This document shows positions 1 to 8,250 of a stretch of DNA of 64,000 nt, piece by piece; position 1 is the stretch's first letter; the number at the start of each line of letters is the position of its first letter. The notes under the pieces were generated by a model. It was not told the origin of the DNA. It saw only the letters and a program-made list of their open reading frames with translations, and did no database searches. A program made the position numbers and the translations under genes. The DNA lies in NCBI GenBank assembly GCA_903913285.1, contig CAIWKO010000054.1, positions 1 to 64,000 of the forward strand. The letters run 5' to 3'. This DNA is from an uncultured Bacteroidales bacterium (GTDB lineage Bacteria; Bacteroidota; Bacteroidia; Bacteroidales; CAIWKO01).

Positions 1-84
1 TTCTTTGAGTTCTTTTGATAATAAACGTATTAATTCGGCCTTTTCTTCTCTGCTTAAGTCCTGTACAACTTTTTGTAAATCCAT
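1..84 (-). CDS. Partial hypothetical protein, N-terminus only
   Basis: An open frame begins at the ATG at 84-82 and runs off the left edge. It gives 28 residues (MDLQKVVQDLSREEKAEL...) rich in Lys, Glu and Leu, which looks like the start of a helical domain. It follows the secreted-protein gene on the same strand with a 32-base gap, so it may be the next gene of a transcription unit. Too little is visible to assign a family. The call rests on the open frame and plausible codon use only. Confidence 0.4.
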   Translation of the reverse strand, partial: MDLQKVVQDLSREEKAELIRLLSKELKE

Positions 85-116
85 GACAATTTTGTTTCTT
101 CAAAAGTAATCATTTT

Positions 117-1022
117 CTACAATATCATAAAACATAACCTATTCCAATAACCGGCTTTTGACTGGAAAGGAATACGTTCTGTGAGATTCAGATCCTTATC
201 AACGCGGATATAGGTATAATTAGTTTTGTCGGGGTCGCGGTTGGTTTTACCCATATCATATGGCGCAAAGACGAAAATCATTTCGCTCATCGAACTGTTT
301 TCCGACTCTTCTCCTGTGCTTTCAGTGATGCCTTTGGCATAAATATATCCATTGTAGAAATCGAAAGGTATTTTAAGGTCTTTAATCAGATTCAGGTCTT
401 TATCGTATTTCAAAATATGGAATTCCCTGTAATATTTGTATGGATCGTTGCCTTTTTTTGCATCACGGGCTCCGCAAAGTATATACAAATCGCCGTTGTT
501 GTCATCTTCAAAATGTGTGAAATAGTAAAAACGAGTGCCTTCATCATTTTTAGGTTTTACCTTATCGAGAATCTGAACACTTTTGTTATAGCTCATGTTA
601 AACCAGTTGTATGTGTAGTTTATGCGCTTCTTTTTCAATACCAGTGTGCCTAACAGGTTTGCTTCAACGTTGTTGCCTTCAACCGAATATGAACTCCCTT
701 TAAAGTTTACCCACGAGAAATCAAGAGGGTTGGTCTTTTTCATATCGTTTAGTTTATCCATTGCAACATCTTCGTTCTTCACATCCACAAAATTGAAATC
801 TTTGTCGAAGGTGTAGATCTGCAAGGTGATGGCAGTTGCGCTGGATTGAATTGAGTAATACAACTTATACTGACCGGCAGCATTGTCGTATTTTACATTT
901 ACCAGTGTTCCCCTTTTGGCTTTGCCTGTTATTTCATAGGTTTTTTCCAGCATGTTGAATTGTTGTGCAAACAATGCTGTTGTTGCCAAAAGAAACGTTA
1001 GAATAAAAATTACTTTTTTCAT
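117..1022 (-). CDS. Secreted hypothetical protein (301 aa)
   Basis: The protein starts MKKVIFILTFLLATTALFAQ, a clear Sec signal peptide with a likely cleavage site after Ala-Gln (about residue 20), so it should be exported. The mature part is rich in Lys, Asp, Tyr and Asn. Short phrases recur (YDKDLNL near 205 and VDKDLNL near 275; FDKDFNF near 74), which suggests repeated beta-strand units such as a propeller, with strands containing D-K-D-(L/F)-N. I do not recognise the family. The C-terminus (about the last 10 residues) departs from the repeat style and could reflect a natural end or a frameshift near 120-150. An outer-membrane or periplasmic location is inferred only from the signal peptide. 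Confidence 0.75.
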   Translation of the reverse strand: MKKVIFILTFLLATTALFAQQFNMLEKTYEITGKAKRGTLVNVKYDNAAGQYKLYYSIQSSATAITLQIYTFDKDFNFVDVKNEDVAMDKLNDMKKTNPLDFSWVNFKGSSYSVEGNNVEANLLGTLVLKKKRINYTYNWFNMSYNKSVQILDKVKPKNDEGTRFYYFTHFEDDNNGDLYILCGARDAKKGNDPYKYYREFHILKYDKDLNLIKDLKIPFDFYNGYIYAKGITESTGEESENSSMSEMIFVFAPYDMGKTNRDPDKTNYTYIRVDKDLNLTERIPFQSKAGYWNRLCFMIL

Positions 1023-1153
1023 AATATTGGTTTTAGTTAATATTTAATACAAAATTAACATAAAGTAATTTAAAATGCAAGAAAATAATTACTGTAAATC
1101 AGCAGGAAGTTGATAATTTATTTGTTTATGCTGATTTTATTGTATTACACCGC

Positions 1154-2086
1154 TTAATGCATATATTTTTTTATCAGTGCGATGAACACATCGGGCTGGT
1201 CGACAAAAACCGTGTGCGATGCATCGGGCACGAAGGTGAAGTTTTCGGCGCCGATGGCGCTTTGCAGTTGTGCAATTTCGGCCGCGTCGAACAGTCCGTC
1301 GTCCTGACCATAGATGCCGAACACTTTTACTTTGCCTTTGAGTGCGGCCAGGCTGGCAGTGAGGTTGAGGGTAGTGTAGTGTTCGTTTTTATACAGTCCG
1401 CTGACGGGGGCGCTGGTCATGTTGCTGAGGTAGGCCGCCCATGGGCACTTTTTCAGGCTGTCGCTGATGGTTTTCGAGCGCGGCGCGGGGTTCTTTGTTT
1501 TATACAACCCGCACGCGCGGGCATGCAGAAAGCAATAGGAGCTGTATTCGAGCGAGGCGGTATCCATGGTTTCGAGCAGATCGATGTATTTGAGTTGCAC
1601 CGACGAGGTTTCGGTGTATATTTTGCGGCAGCGCGCGATGATGTTCCTGAAGGTTTGCTGAAACGAAAGCGGTGCGCTGACCATAATCAGACTGCTCACC
1701 TTTTCGGGATAAGCGTTGGCAAACAGCAGGCCGAGCGTGCCCCCGTAGCTGTGGCCGATGAGTGTGGCGGTTGTCAGCTTGTATTTCGCGTAGATGGCGT
1801 TCAAATCGTCGAAGGCTTCGCGGAATGTGAACTTCGATGTGCTGTCTTTTTTGGTACGTCCGCTGCCGCGTTGGTCGTATACCACCACATAAAAACCCTG
1901 AGCGGCTAATGTTTGGGCGGTAGATACCTCGAACGAAACGGCATTATAGCCCGGCCCGCCATGCAGAAAGATGATGGCGGGGTTTTTGGCATCGCCATAA
2001 GCCTGGCTGTAAAAGTTGGAGATGTTTTGCGCGATGGCCGTTTGCGCCATAACGAGAAGAATAATGCCCAGAATACGAGTTTTCAT
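1154..2086 (-). CDS. Secreted alpha/beta-hydrolase (prolyl-iminopeptidase-like)
   Basis: This is an alpha/beta-hydrolase fold enzyme with a Sec signal peptide (residues 1-20, ending AIAQ). The oxyanion-hole motif HGGPG is at 42-46, DQRGSGR at 71-77, and the nucleophile elbow GHSYGG at 111-116 puts the catalytic Ser at 113. The acid is probably Asp262 or Asp263 (YGQDDG) and the base His291 (DASHTVF). HGGPG together with DQRG(S/A)G is typical of the prolyl iminopeptidase (S33) branch, so a periplasmic peptidase or esterase is likely, but the substrate cannot be read from sequence. The gene is noticeably richer in G+C than its neighbours. It stands alone, with about 130 bases on its downstream side. 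Confidence 0.85.
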   Translation of the reverse strand: MKTRILGIILLVMAQTAIAQNISNFYSQAYGDAKNPAIIFLHGGPGYNAVSFEVSTAQTLAAQGFYVVVYDQRGSGRTKKDSTSKFTFREAFDDLNAIYAKYKLTTATLIGHSYGGTLGLLFANAYPEKVSSLIMVSAPLSFQQTFRNIIARCRKIYTETSSVQLKYIDLLETMDTASLEYSSYCFLHARACGLYKTKNPAPRSKTISDSLKKCPWAAYLSNMTSAPVSGLYKNEHYTTLNLTASLAALKGKVKVFGIYGQDDGLFDAAEIAQLQSAIGAENFTFVPDASHTVFVDQPDVFIALIKKYMH

Positions 2087-2154
2087 AGTTGCGCTTAAAT
2101 TGCCCGATAAAGGTAGGAAAGTTTTGGGGATGGCGTGAAGATTATTTGGTTGTT

Positions 2155-2225
2155 AATATTGGGAATGCAGAAGTAAGAATTCAGAATTCAGAAGTGAGAA
2201 TTCAGAAGTGGGGGGAAGGGGCGGA
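2155..2225. repeat. Short direct repeats (AGAATTCAGAAGTG phrase)
   Basis: About three imperfect copies of a 14-base phrase containing GAATTCAGAA lie in the gap between the hydrolase start and the next minus-strand gene. They look like slippage-derived low-complexity sequence. No coding potential is evident. Confidence 0.5.
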
Positions 2226-2269
2226 GGTTGGGGGTATGTACAACTATGGTTACAATTTTTATTGCCATT

Positions 2270-2686
2270 CTAGCGATATTGCGACCAGCTTATTTGACTC
2301 ATTAAATAATATGAAAAGATTAGGTTTGCAACTATCATTAGTATGAAACTCCATGCAATTATGCCACCAATCATATTTTTCTTTTTTGACCATTGATCGA
2401 ATTCGGCAATGCGAGCCTTCCACTTTTCTTTATAATCGAAAGAAAAGTAATTTAGTGCCAATAAGGCTATTATGAAAAAAATAACTTTAAAGGATCTGAT
2501 TTCGAGAGTGGCGTGGCGGTTAATGAACATGGTATAATAGTTATACAAGGAAAATGCAAACCATATTTCTAATGCCATCATTGCTATTTGTGCATACCAA
2601 TGGCTCAGCGATTTGATCGCCCCCGTTTTTGCTACTTGATAGAATTTGTAAAACAGATAGTAATATGCTTTGATGAATTTTGCCAT
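2270..2686 (-). CDS. Small integral membrane protein, unknown function
   Basis: A 138-residue protein with three predicted membrane segments: roughly 33-55 (IAMMALEIWFAFSLYNYY), 66-83 (VIFFIIALLALNYFSF) and 108-130 (IIAWSFILMIVANLIFSYYL). A charged loop (KEKWKARIAEFDQWSKKKN) precedes the last segment. No catalytic motif is visible and I do not recognise the family. Its start lies 176 bases from the edge of the 21-bp dyad array at 2862-3134, which is therefore in its 5' region. Confidence 0.7.
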   Translation of the reverse strand: MAKFIKAYYYLFYKFYQVAKTGAIKSLSHWYAQIAMMALEIWFAFSLYNYYTMFINRHATLEIRSFKVIFFIIALLALNYFSFDYKEKWKARIAEFDQWSKKKNMIGGIIAWSFILMIVANLIFSYYLMSQISWSQYR

Positions 2687-2861
2687 TTAAATTATCGTTT
2701 TTTTTTCTCTTCCCTCCACAAATCTACAAATTTATCAACTCCCTATTTTATTGAAATAAAAATAAAGCAGGGACACAATTTCTCGTACCCCTGCTTTTTA
2801 TTTGGTTTTCAGGCATCGCCGTATAAACATCCCTTATCACGGTAATAACGTCCTGAGCAAC

Positions 2862-3134
2862 GGTACAATTGTACTGAGATACTGTACAAGTGTACCGGGT
2901 AATGGTACAATCGTACCGAGTAATGGTACAATCGTACCGAGTAATGGTACAACTGTACCGGGTAATGGTACAACTGTACCGGGTAATGGTACAACTGTAC
3001 CGGGTAATGGTACAACTGTACCGAGTGATGGTACAATCGTACCGAGTAATGGTACAACTGTACCGGGTAATGGTACAATCGTACCGAGTAATGGTACAAT
3101 CGTACCGAGTAACGGTACAATTGTACCGCATTTC
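2862..3134. repeat. Tandem array A: 13 units of 21 bp, each with a GGTAC/GTACC dyad
   Basis: Thirteen head-to-tail units with an exact 21-base period and no length changes (unit starts at 2862, 2883, 2904 ... 3114). Each unit has the arms GGTAC and GTACC around a 4-base spacer (AATT, AATC or AACT), then a 7-base linker of the form GRGTAAT. Units with spacer AATT are perfect 14-base palindromes. The first two and last units are the most diverged. Because 21 is divisible by 3, open frames run through the array on both strands, but they encode only low-complexity heptad repeats and are not genes. Confidence 0.95.
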
Positions 3135-3181
3135 TTAACAAATTTTAACAATTGGAGTATTGAAGAATAACCTAGCTAAAA

Positions 3182-3292
3182 TCAGGATTTTATAGCCCTG
3201 CGCTGTTTAAAATATGCCACAAACAGCAGCGAGAGCGGGAAGAACAAAATGATGAATATCCATTTAACCGTGGCAAGCAGTATTTTCAGCAT
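3182..3292 (-). CDS. 36-aa single-pass membrane miniprotein
   Basis: ATG at 3292-3290 to TGA at 3184-3182 encodes 36 residues: MLKILLATVKWIFIILFFPL, then SLLFVAYFKQRRAIKS. It has one strong hydrophobic helix (about 4-27) and a basic C-terminal tail (KQRR), so the tail is probably cytoplasmic. The gene lies 18 bases downstream of the stop of the secreted cysteine-amidase-like gene on the same strand, which fits co-transcription. No family was recognised. The case rests on the ideal transmembrane profile and tight spacing. Confidence 0.55.
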   Translation of the reverse strand: MLKILLATVKWIFIILFFPLSLLFVAYFKQRRAIKS

Positions 3293-3310
3293 AAACTGTG
3301 TGTTGAGCGT

Positions 3311-3985
3311 TTAAGGTTTGTAAATTGAGGTTTCTTTTTGTTTTCGGCCTGCATAATAAAAAAAACTGATGTCGGCAGCCACGGGCGGCCAGCTTTTAAG
3401 GTGTTTGCCGAAACCTGTGCGCAGGCAAATAAAGTTATTGTTGGTGCGGCCGGCCTGCATCAGGGTTGGGCCCGTGCGTTGGAGGCTGTCCGAACTTATT
3501 TCGGCGGGCATCACCATGGCAATATGTCCCGAACGTTTGGGGTCGGGGTTTTTGCACACGGCCACCACCACCAGGCCCGAATCGGCCTTGCGTTGCGCTG
3601 TTTCCATCACATTGGTTTTTATCTGTCGCCAGCCCGAGTCGGCGGCAGCCTGCGTGAAAAGCCATTTATATTGGGCGCCGGCCAGCAGTTCGGTGTCGTG
3701 GGCGGGCGGCCTCAGCATGTATATGCCGCGCCTTTTGCACACGGCCGCAGCAAAAGCACTGCAATGGGTGGTGATATCTTTGGCGGCATTGGGTTGGTCG
3801 GGTGCGCCCGTTTCCCAGTTCACGTGGTGGCCCGCTTTCCACAAACTATCCACGCGCATGCTCACGTAGAACTGCCTCAGCCGCATTCCCGCTGTATCTA
3901 TTTTGATCAGGTTCTGACCGTGGGCCATGCTCAGCAGGGCAGCGGCGAAAAAGGCGAGGAATATTTGTTTTCTGATCATCTTCAT
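3311..3985 (-). CDS. Secreted NlpC/P60- or CHAP-like cysteine hydrolase (putative)
   Basis: A 224-residue exported protein with a signal peptide at 1-23 ending MAHGQ. The motif THCSAFAAAVCKRRG places a Cys at 75 at the start of a helix, and RSGHIAMVMP places a His at 154 at the start of a strand. This Cys-helix then Gly-His-strand order is what papain-like NlpC/P60 and CHAP peptidoglycan amidases show. The family is inferred from that arrangement only. Probable role: periplasmic peptidoglycan or amide hydrolysis. The small membrane protein at 3182-3292 follows immediately. G+C content is higher than in the flanking intergenic DNA. Confidence 0.65.
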   Translation of the reverse strand: MKMIRKQIFLAFFAAALLSMAHGQNLIKIDTAGMRLRQFYVSMRVDSLWKAGHHVNWETGAPDQPNAAKDITTHCSAFAAAVCKRRGIYMLRPPAHDTELLAGAQYKWLFTQAAADSGWRQIKTNVMETAQRKADSGLVVVAVCKNPDPKRSGHIAMVMPAEISSDSLQRTGPTLMQAGRTNNNFICLRTGFGKHLKSWPPVAADISFFYYAGRKQKETSIYKP

Positions 3986-3991
3986 AGGTGT

Positions 3992-4384
3992 TTATCTGAT
4001 TTCCTGTTTGCAATCTTTGCAATAATACATTGGCTTTAAATTTCCCATAGCAATTCGGTTAAGCAAAGCCATAAAAATAATGAACAATTTCATACACTTG
4101 TGATTCCCCAGTCCCAAACCAATCCTGTGCGAGCCGCAGTAGGGGCAAACAATGTCCGTATTGTCGGGTTGTAGTTTGTCTTTCACCAGTTCGCGGGCTC
4201 GGTCATAATCTTCTTTATGTATCATCACCTGCACACCAGCACCCATCATATTGTTCATATACGGTATCAAAGTAGAGGTGTTCTCGTTGGTAATAAAACA
4301 ATCTATGCCTTCGTTGTTCAGCTTTCCCTTTATCAGGTGAGCTTCTACTGCGTTGTCGCAAGTTATGAGGCGGATGATATCCAT
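3992..4384 (-). CDS. DUF2007-type protein with C-terminal zinc ribbon
   Basis: The N-terminal 70 residues (MDIIRLITCDNAVEAHLIKGKL..., followed by GIDCFITNEN and VQVMIHKEDYDRARELV) match the DUF2007 'putative signal transducing' fold. These domains are ferredoxin-like and related to PII-type folds. A CPYCGS knuckle near 80 and a YYCKDCKQ knuckle near 124 form a four-cysteine zinc ribbon. The protein is cytosolic and of unknown function. The downstream amidase-like gene begins 6 bases after its stop, and the upstream membrane-protein gene ends 9 bases before its start, so the three probably form an operon. Confidence 0.8.
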   Translation of the reverse strand: MDIIRLITCDNAVEAHLIKGKLNNEGIDCFITNENTSTLIPYMNNMMGAGVQVMIHKEDYDRARELVKDKLQPDNTDIVCPYCGSHRIGLGLGNHKCMKLFIIFMALLNRIAMGNLKPMYYCKDCKQEIR

Positions 4385-4393
4385 AATGATCGC

Positions 4394-4804
4394 TTAACAG
4401 AAAATAAGGGCCAGCAAAAACGGCAGGATGATGGCTATTGAGATGATAAGCGGTTTCCAAATCTTTTTTTTTGGGTATTGCTTTTCGTCGGGAAAATATT
4501 TTTTGAACAAAAACTCCGACAGCGCCACAGCCCCTGCAATGTTCAGCAACATCGTGAGCGAAGTGTGCGGTTTATCGGGAATATTCACCACGATGATCGA
4601 AAAGATGGTGTAAAATATCGAGCAGATCAAAATGATGTAGGCTTCTTTACGTTTGCCGATGCTGTTGAGGTTTTGCATCAGCAGCACCGCCCCGAAAATG
4701 GTGGTAAAAAAAACAGCAAAGCCGCTGATGGCTCTGCGCGAATATATCTTCGGACGCTCTTCCGTTTCCTGAACTATTTCCGCTTCTATGGGTTCGGTTT
4801 CCAT
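4394..4804 (-). CDS. Small membrane protein, unknown function
   Basis: A 136-residue protein. An acidic N-terminal tail (METEPIEAEIVQETEERPKIYSRR) is followed by hydrophobic segments near 27-45, 55-74, 84-98 and 113-135. The third is weak, so it has three or four transmembrane helices. The topology suggests a cytosolic N-terminus. It lies in a tight minus-strand run: the TonB-CTD gene ends 16 bases before its start and the DUF2007 gene starts 9 bases after its stop. No family recognised. Confidence 0.7.
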   Translation of the reverse strand: METEPIEAEIVQETEERPKIYSRRAISGFAVFFTTIFGAVLLMQNLNSIGKRKEAYIILICSIFYTIFSIIVVNIPDKPHTSLTMLLNIAGAVALSEFLFKKYFPDEKQYPKKKIWKPLIISIAIILPFLLALIFC

Positions 4805-4820
4805 AATGTTATTATATTAG

Positions 4821-5708
4821 TTATAGTGAAAATGTCACCGGCATATTAAATTGCATCCTTACCGGAATACCACAGCATTTTGCTGGTTTCCATTTCATAA
4901 GTTTAGTGACTCTAATAGCTTCCTCATCAAACCCATCGCCAATTCCTCTTAGTATGTTAACATTTGATACACTTCCGTCCGCTTCAACTATAAAAGTTAC
5001 GTAAACTTTTATAGTTGTACCTTGCTCTTTCGCTGATTGCGGATATTTTATATTATCAGTAAGAAACTTGATTCTTTCAGTATCTCCTCCTGGAAATTCA
5101 GGTAAAGTATCAGCTATTATAAACACGATTTTGTCAGATGGGATTGTTTTAATATCTGGGAATTGAGTATAAGGATCGAACTTTTTAATACTATCGGGAT
5201 CAATTATTCTAAATAAACATCCGCCATCATTCTTTAAATTCTCAATTAAATATAAGGGATATTCCTTTGTATCTTCGCATATTCCTTCAGTGAATTCAAC
5301 ATAGCAATTTGTTTCTGGTCCTAAACAATTGTTGTAATTAATTTTTTTCTTTTTCTTGCATAAACAATCATAATTTAATTGCTGTGTTTTTAGATTAACA
5401 TAAGCGTATGCCGATATTTTTATATTTTTACAAGCTGCGCAGGTATCTTTTAATTGAAGTTGTGTGAGTGCCAGATAATAAAAAGAATTTGATGTTAAGT
5501 TATAAGCAGAGTCCTTAAAGTTTTTGTCAAAAGCTATAACATTTAATGAAGATGTAAGAAACGATTCCGCTTTTTTGAATTGATGCTTGTTATACATTTC
5601 CACACCTTTATTATATAACTTAGTTTTTTTGGCTAAAGAATCCTGCCCAAACACCAAACAATTGGCCAAAACCAATAAACCGAATAAGATTTGTTTGAGA
5701 ACTTTCAT
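4821..5708 (-). CDS. Exported TPR protein with TonB C-terminal domain (paralogue 2)
   Basis: This 295-residue protein has a signal peptide (MKVLKQILFGLLVLANCLVFG) rather than the usual TonB transmembrane anchor. A TPR-like region follows at about 30-110 (YNKGVEMYNKHQFKKAESFLTS). The C-terminal 95 residues form a TonB-CTD fold of the Bacteroidota type: FPGGDTERIKFL, then KYPQSAKEQG, then VTFIVEADGSV and FDEEAIRVTKLMKWKPA. The family usually contacts TonB boxes of outer-membrane transporters. Without an inner-membrane anchor, a role as a periplasmic adaptor is an inference. It is a tandem duplicate of the gene just upstream (16-base gap) and shares the same signal-peptide core. Confidence 0.85.
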   Translation of the reverse strand: MKVLKQILFGLLVLANCLVFGQDSLAKKTKLYNKGVEMYNKHQFKKAESFLTSSLNVIAFDKNFKDSAYNLTSNSFYYLALTQLQLKDTCAACKNIKISAYAYVNLKTQQLNYDCLCKKKKKINYNNCLGPETNCYVEFTEGICEDTKEYPLYLIENLKNDGGCLFRIIDPDSIKKFDPYTQFPDIKTIPSDKIVFIIADTLPEFPGGDTERIKFLTDNIKYPQSAKEQGTTIKVYVTFIVEADGSVSNVNILRGIGDGFDEEAIRVTKLMKWKPAKCCGIPVRMQFNMPVTFSL

Positions 5709-5724
5709 GGCTTTGAGTACTAAT

Positions 5725-6582
5725 CTAAAGCGTAAATCGTAAAGGCATATTGAACTGAACTCTCACAACTTTGCCCGATTGCCGGCCGGGAGTCCATTTT
5801 GGCATCATCTTAACCACCCTCACGGCTTCTTCGTCGCAACCGCCGCCAATGCCTCTCAACACTTTCACATCGCCAACACTACCGTCTTCTTCAATAACAA
5901 AGGTAACAAAAACCGTTCCCTGTATACCCTTCTTTTTAGCATCCTCAGGGTATTTTACATTCGAACTTAAAAATTTTATCCGTTCCTCTTCGCCTCCGGG
6001 ATATACTGGCATCACTTCAACTACCGTAAAAACAACATTATCGGCCGAAAACTTTTTCAGATCGGGAAACGTTGTAAAAGCTTTTTTCTCCCTAAAATTC
6101 ACCGAATCGGTATACGTTTCGGTATAGGACGAAATCTGCGAAGTTATCAGGTTTTTAATATAATATTCGATCACCAGTTCGCTTTTATTTTTACAAACAT
6201 ATTTTGCCATTTCTGAATAGAATGATGAATCAGGATGCTTGCGGTTGTCATAATGGATCAAATTTCTGTGCAAACAGTTCTTATTGTATATACTGTCGGC
6301 TTTTTTATCGCCATATTGGCGTGCTATCTTCAGGTTATCGCAATACCCGCATGTGTCCATGAGTTTCATTTTGGTCAGAGCCAGATTAAAATATGTATCG
6401 CCGTGCGCACTCATCCTTATGGATTGTGTGAACAAAGATTCAGCTTCCGTATAGTTCTTTTGCTGAAATTTTTCAAGCCCCTGATTATAATAATCCAGAT
6501 AGGTTTTTTCTTTTTTCTGTGCAAATGCACAGCAATTGGCCAAAACCAATAAACCGAAAAGAAATTGTTTGAGTATTTTCAT
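5725..6582 (-). CDS. Exported TPR protein with TonB C-terminal domain (paralogue 1)
   Basis: A 285-residue protein with a signal peptide (MKILKQFLFGLLVLANCCAF), a TPR-like segment (LEKFQQKNYTEAESLFTQS, about 35-55, and YFNLALTKMKL) and a TonB-CTD at about 190-285. That domain shows YPGGEEERIKFL, KYPEDAKKKGIQG, VTFVIEEDGSVGDV and CDEEAVRVVKMM. It is clearly paralogous to the gene at 4821-5708 along its whole length. The two middle regions diverge most, which would fit specialisation for different partners. This is the first gene of the pair in transcription order. Confidence 0.85.
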   Translation of the reverse strand: MKILKQFLFGLLVLANCCAFAQKKEKTYLDYYNQGLEKFQQKNYTEAESLFTQSIRMSAHGDTYFNLALTKMKLMDTCGYCDNLKIARQYGDKKADSIYNKNCLHRNLIHYDNRKHPDSSFYSEMAKYVCKNKSELVIEYYIKNLITSQISSYTETYTDSVNFREKKAFTTFPDLKKFSADNVVFTVVEVMPVYPGGEEERIKFLSSNVKYPEDAKKKGIQGTVFVTFVIEEDGSVGDVKVLRGIGGGCDEEAVRVVKMMPKWTPGRQSGKVVRVQFNMPLRFTL

Positions 6583-6710
6583 AAATAAAAGTTTAAAACC
6601 GAAAGCACTTCAATGCTTCAGATAAAATATTCATCAAAAATATAAGGATTTGATTAAATATGCAAGAAAAAAGAAGCAGAAGTATAATTCTGAATTCTTA
6701 ACTTTAGGCA

Positions 6711-6740
6711 CCTGCCCGACTGAAGCCGTTCAGGCGGGCT
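6711..6740. repeat. Dispersed hairpin repeat, copy 1 (CCTGCCCGACTG...CAGGCGGG)
   Basis: Bases 6714-6739 fold as GCCCG-A-CTGAA, loop GCCG, TTCAG-G-CGGGC: ten pairs with a single A/G mismatch. A diverged second copy lies at 8251-8280, in the same orientation. This copy sits just past the rlmD stop, so it may serve as its transcription terminator, although no T-tract follows on the minus strand. Confidence 0.75.
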
Positions 6741-6749
6741 TTAAGTACT

Positions 6750-8183
6750 TTAGTTCACTTTAGGCACTTCCAACTTCTCCAGCAAAGTAATATTCTCCAC
6801 ATGATGCGTATGCGGAAACATATCGAGAGGCTGCACGGCAGTTAATTTATATAGTTCGCTCATCAGGGCCAGGTCGCGGGCCTGAGTGGCAGGGTTGCAA
6901 CTCACATACACGATGCGTTCGGGCGCGGCCAGCAATAATTGCTCCACCACATCGGGGTGCATACCGTTGCGGGGCGGGTCGGTGATGATAATATCGGGAC
7001 GGCCGTGTTCGGCCATAAAATCGGCATTCAATATCTTGGCCATATCGCCTGCAACGAACTCGGTGTTGATAATGTCGTTCAAAACCGAGTTGACGCGTGC
7101 ATCTTCAACGGCAGCGGGCACGTATTCAATGCCCACAACTTTTTTAGCGTCGCCTGCCACATAATTGGCAATGCTTCCGGTGCCCGTATACAGATCATAA
7201 ACGGTTTTGTCAGGAGTGATGTGGGCAAACTGCTTCACGATATCATACATTTTTTTTGCCTGACGACTGTTGGTTTGGAAAAACGACACGGGCCCCACTC
7301 TGAATTTTAGTGCGCCTAACTGTTCGGTGATATAGGGGTTGCCGTAGTAGCATTGTATTTCAAGGTCGGAAATAATGTCGTTGTGTTTGGTGTTGATAAC
7401 ATACATCAGCGAGGTGAGGGCAGGGTAGACCTTTAGGATATGATCGAGCACCAGCTTTTGGTTTTCGGGCTCATCTTCTCCAAACACCACTATCACCATA
7501 GTTTCATCCAGCGTAGTGTTTCTGACAAGAAGGTTGCGCATATACCCCGTGTGATGCCGGGGATTATAGAATGTCAATCCCTGTTCGATGCAGAAATCTT
7601 TCACCGCATTCCGGATCAGGTTGCTGGGTTCGTCCTGCAAATAGCATTTTGTGATGTCCAACACGCGGTCGAAATGCTGTGCAATATGAAAACCGAGGGC
7701 ATTCATGTTCATCTTTTCGCGGTTTTCGGGTTTCATATCTTCGTGGGTGAGCCAGCGATAATCCGAAAAAGTGTATTCAAGTTTATTGCGGTAGCAGGTT
7801 TCGCGTTCCGAAGCCAGAATGGTGTTTATCTCGGGCATTTCAACCTTGCCGATGCGCGTGAAATTATCAACCACCTGCTTTTGTTTATAGAACAACTGAT
7901 ACTGATATTGCATGTGTTGCCATTTGCATCCGCCGCACAAGCCGAAATGCTCGCAAAAAGGTTCTGCTCGTTTGTCCGAAAGTTTATGAAAGTGAATAGC
8001 TTTCCCTTCCATAAAATCTTTTTTGTTGCGGGTGATCTGCACATCTGCTATGTCGCCGGGAACTGCATTAACCACAAATATCACTTTATTTTCGTGTCGG
8101 GCAATAGCTTTCCCTTCCGATCCGGCATCTGTTATTTCAATTTCATTCAGAACTATTCTTTCCGTACGTTGTTTCTTTCTCAT
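6750..8183 (-). CDS. rlmD: 23S rRNA (uracil-C5)-methyltransferase, RlmD type
   Basis: A 477-residue SAM-dependent RNA m5U methyltransferase of the RumA/RlmD (TrmA) family, which modifies 23S rRNA uracil. An N-terminal TRAM domain (about 10-65) is followed by a CEHFGLCGGCKWQH iron-sulfur motif with Cys77, Cys83 and Cys86; a fourth Cys lies near 180. The SAM-binding motif YDLYTGTGSI is in the C-terminal half. The catalytic nucleophile is Cys429 in YVSCNP, and the general base is Glu463 in HHVENITLL. Full family length. Whether the target is U1939 (RlmD) or U747 (RlmC-like) cannot be settled from sequence alone. Two copies of a hairpin repeat bracket the gene. Confidence 0.93.
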   Translation of the reverse strand: MRKKQRTERIVLNEIEITDAGSEGKAIARHENKVIFVVNAVPGDIADVQITRNKKDFMEGKAIHFHKLSDKRAEPFCEHFGLCGGCKWQHMQYQYQLFYKQKQVVDNFTRIGKVEMPEINTILASERETCYRNKLEYTFSDYRWLTHEDMKPENREKMNMNALGFHIAQHFDRVLDITKCYLQDEPSNLIRNAVKDFCIEQGLTFYNPRHHTGYMRNLLVRNTTLDETMVIVVFGEDEPENQKLVLDHILKVYPALTSLMYVINTKHNDIISDLEIQCYYGNPYITEQLGALKFRVGPVSFFQTNSRQAKKMYDIVKQFAHITPDKTVYDLYTGTGSIANYVAGDAKKVVGIEYVPAAVEDARVNSVLNDIINTEFVAGDMAKILNADFMAEHGRPDIIITDPPRNGMHPDVVEQLLLAAPERIVYVSCNPATQARDLALMSELYKLTAVQPLDMFPHTHHVENITLLEKLEVPKVN

Positions 8184-8250
8184 TGTATGTTTATCAAGTT
8201 ATAAAGTAATCAATATCTTTATCTTCCGTCTTTCTAATCGCAAATCACCA

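Noticed and set aside
1157-1909. A 250-codon plus-strand frame opposite the hydrolase gene
   Set aside because: It is an antisense shadow of a G+C-rich real gene with clear catalytic motifs on the other strand.
2748-3170. Several open reading frames through array A on both strands
   Set aside because: The period of 21 bases keeps every frame open once one unit is open. The products are heptad repeats (for example RYDCTIT) without any fold signature.
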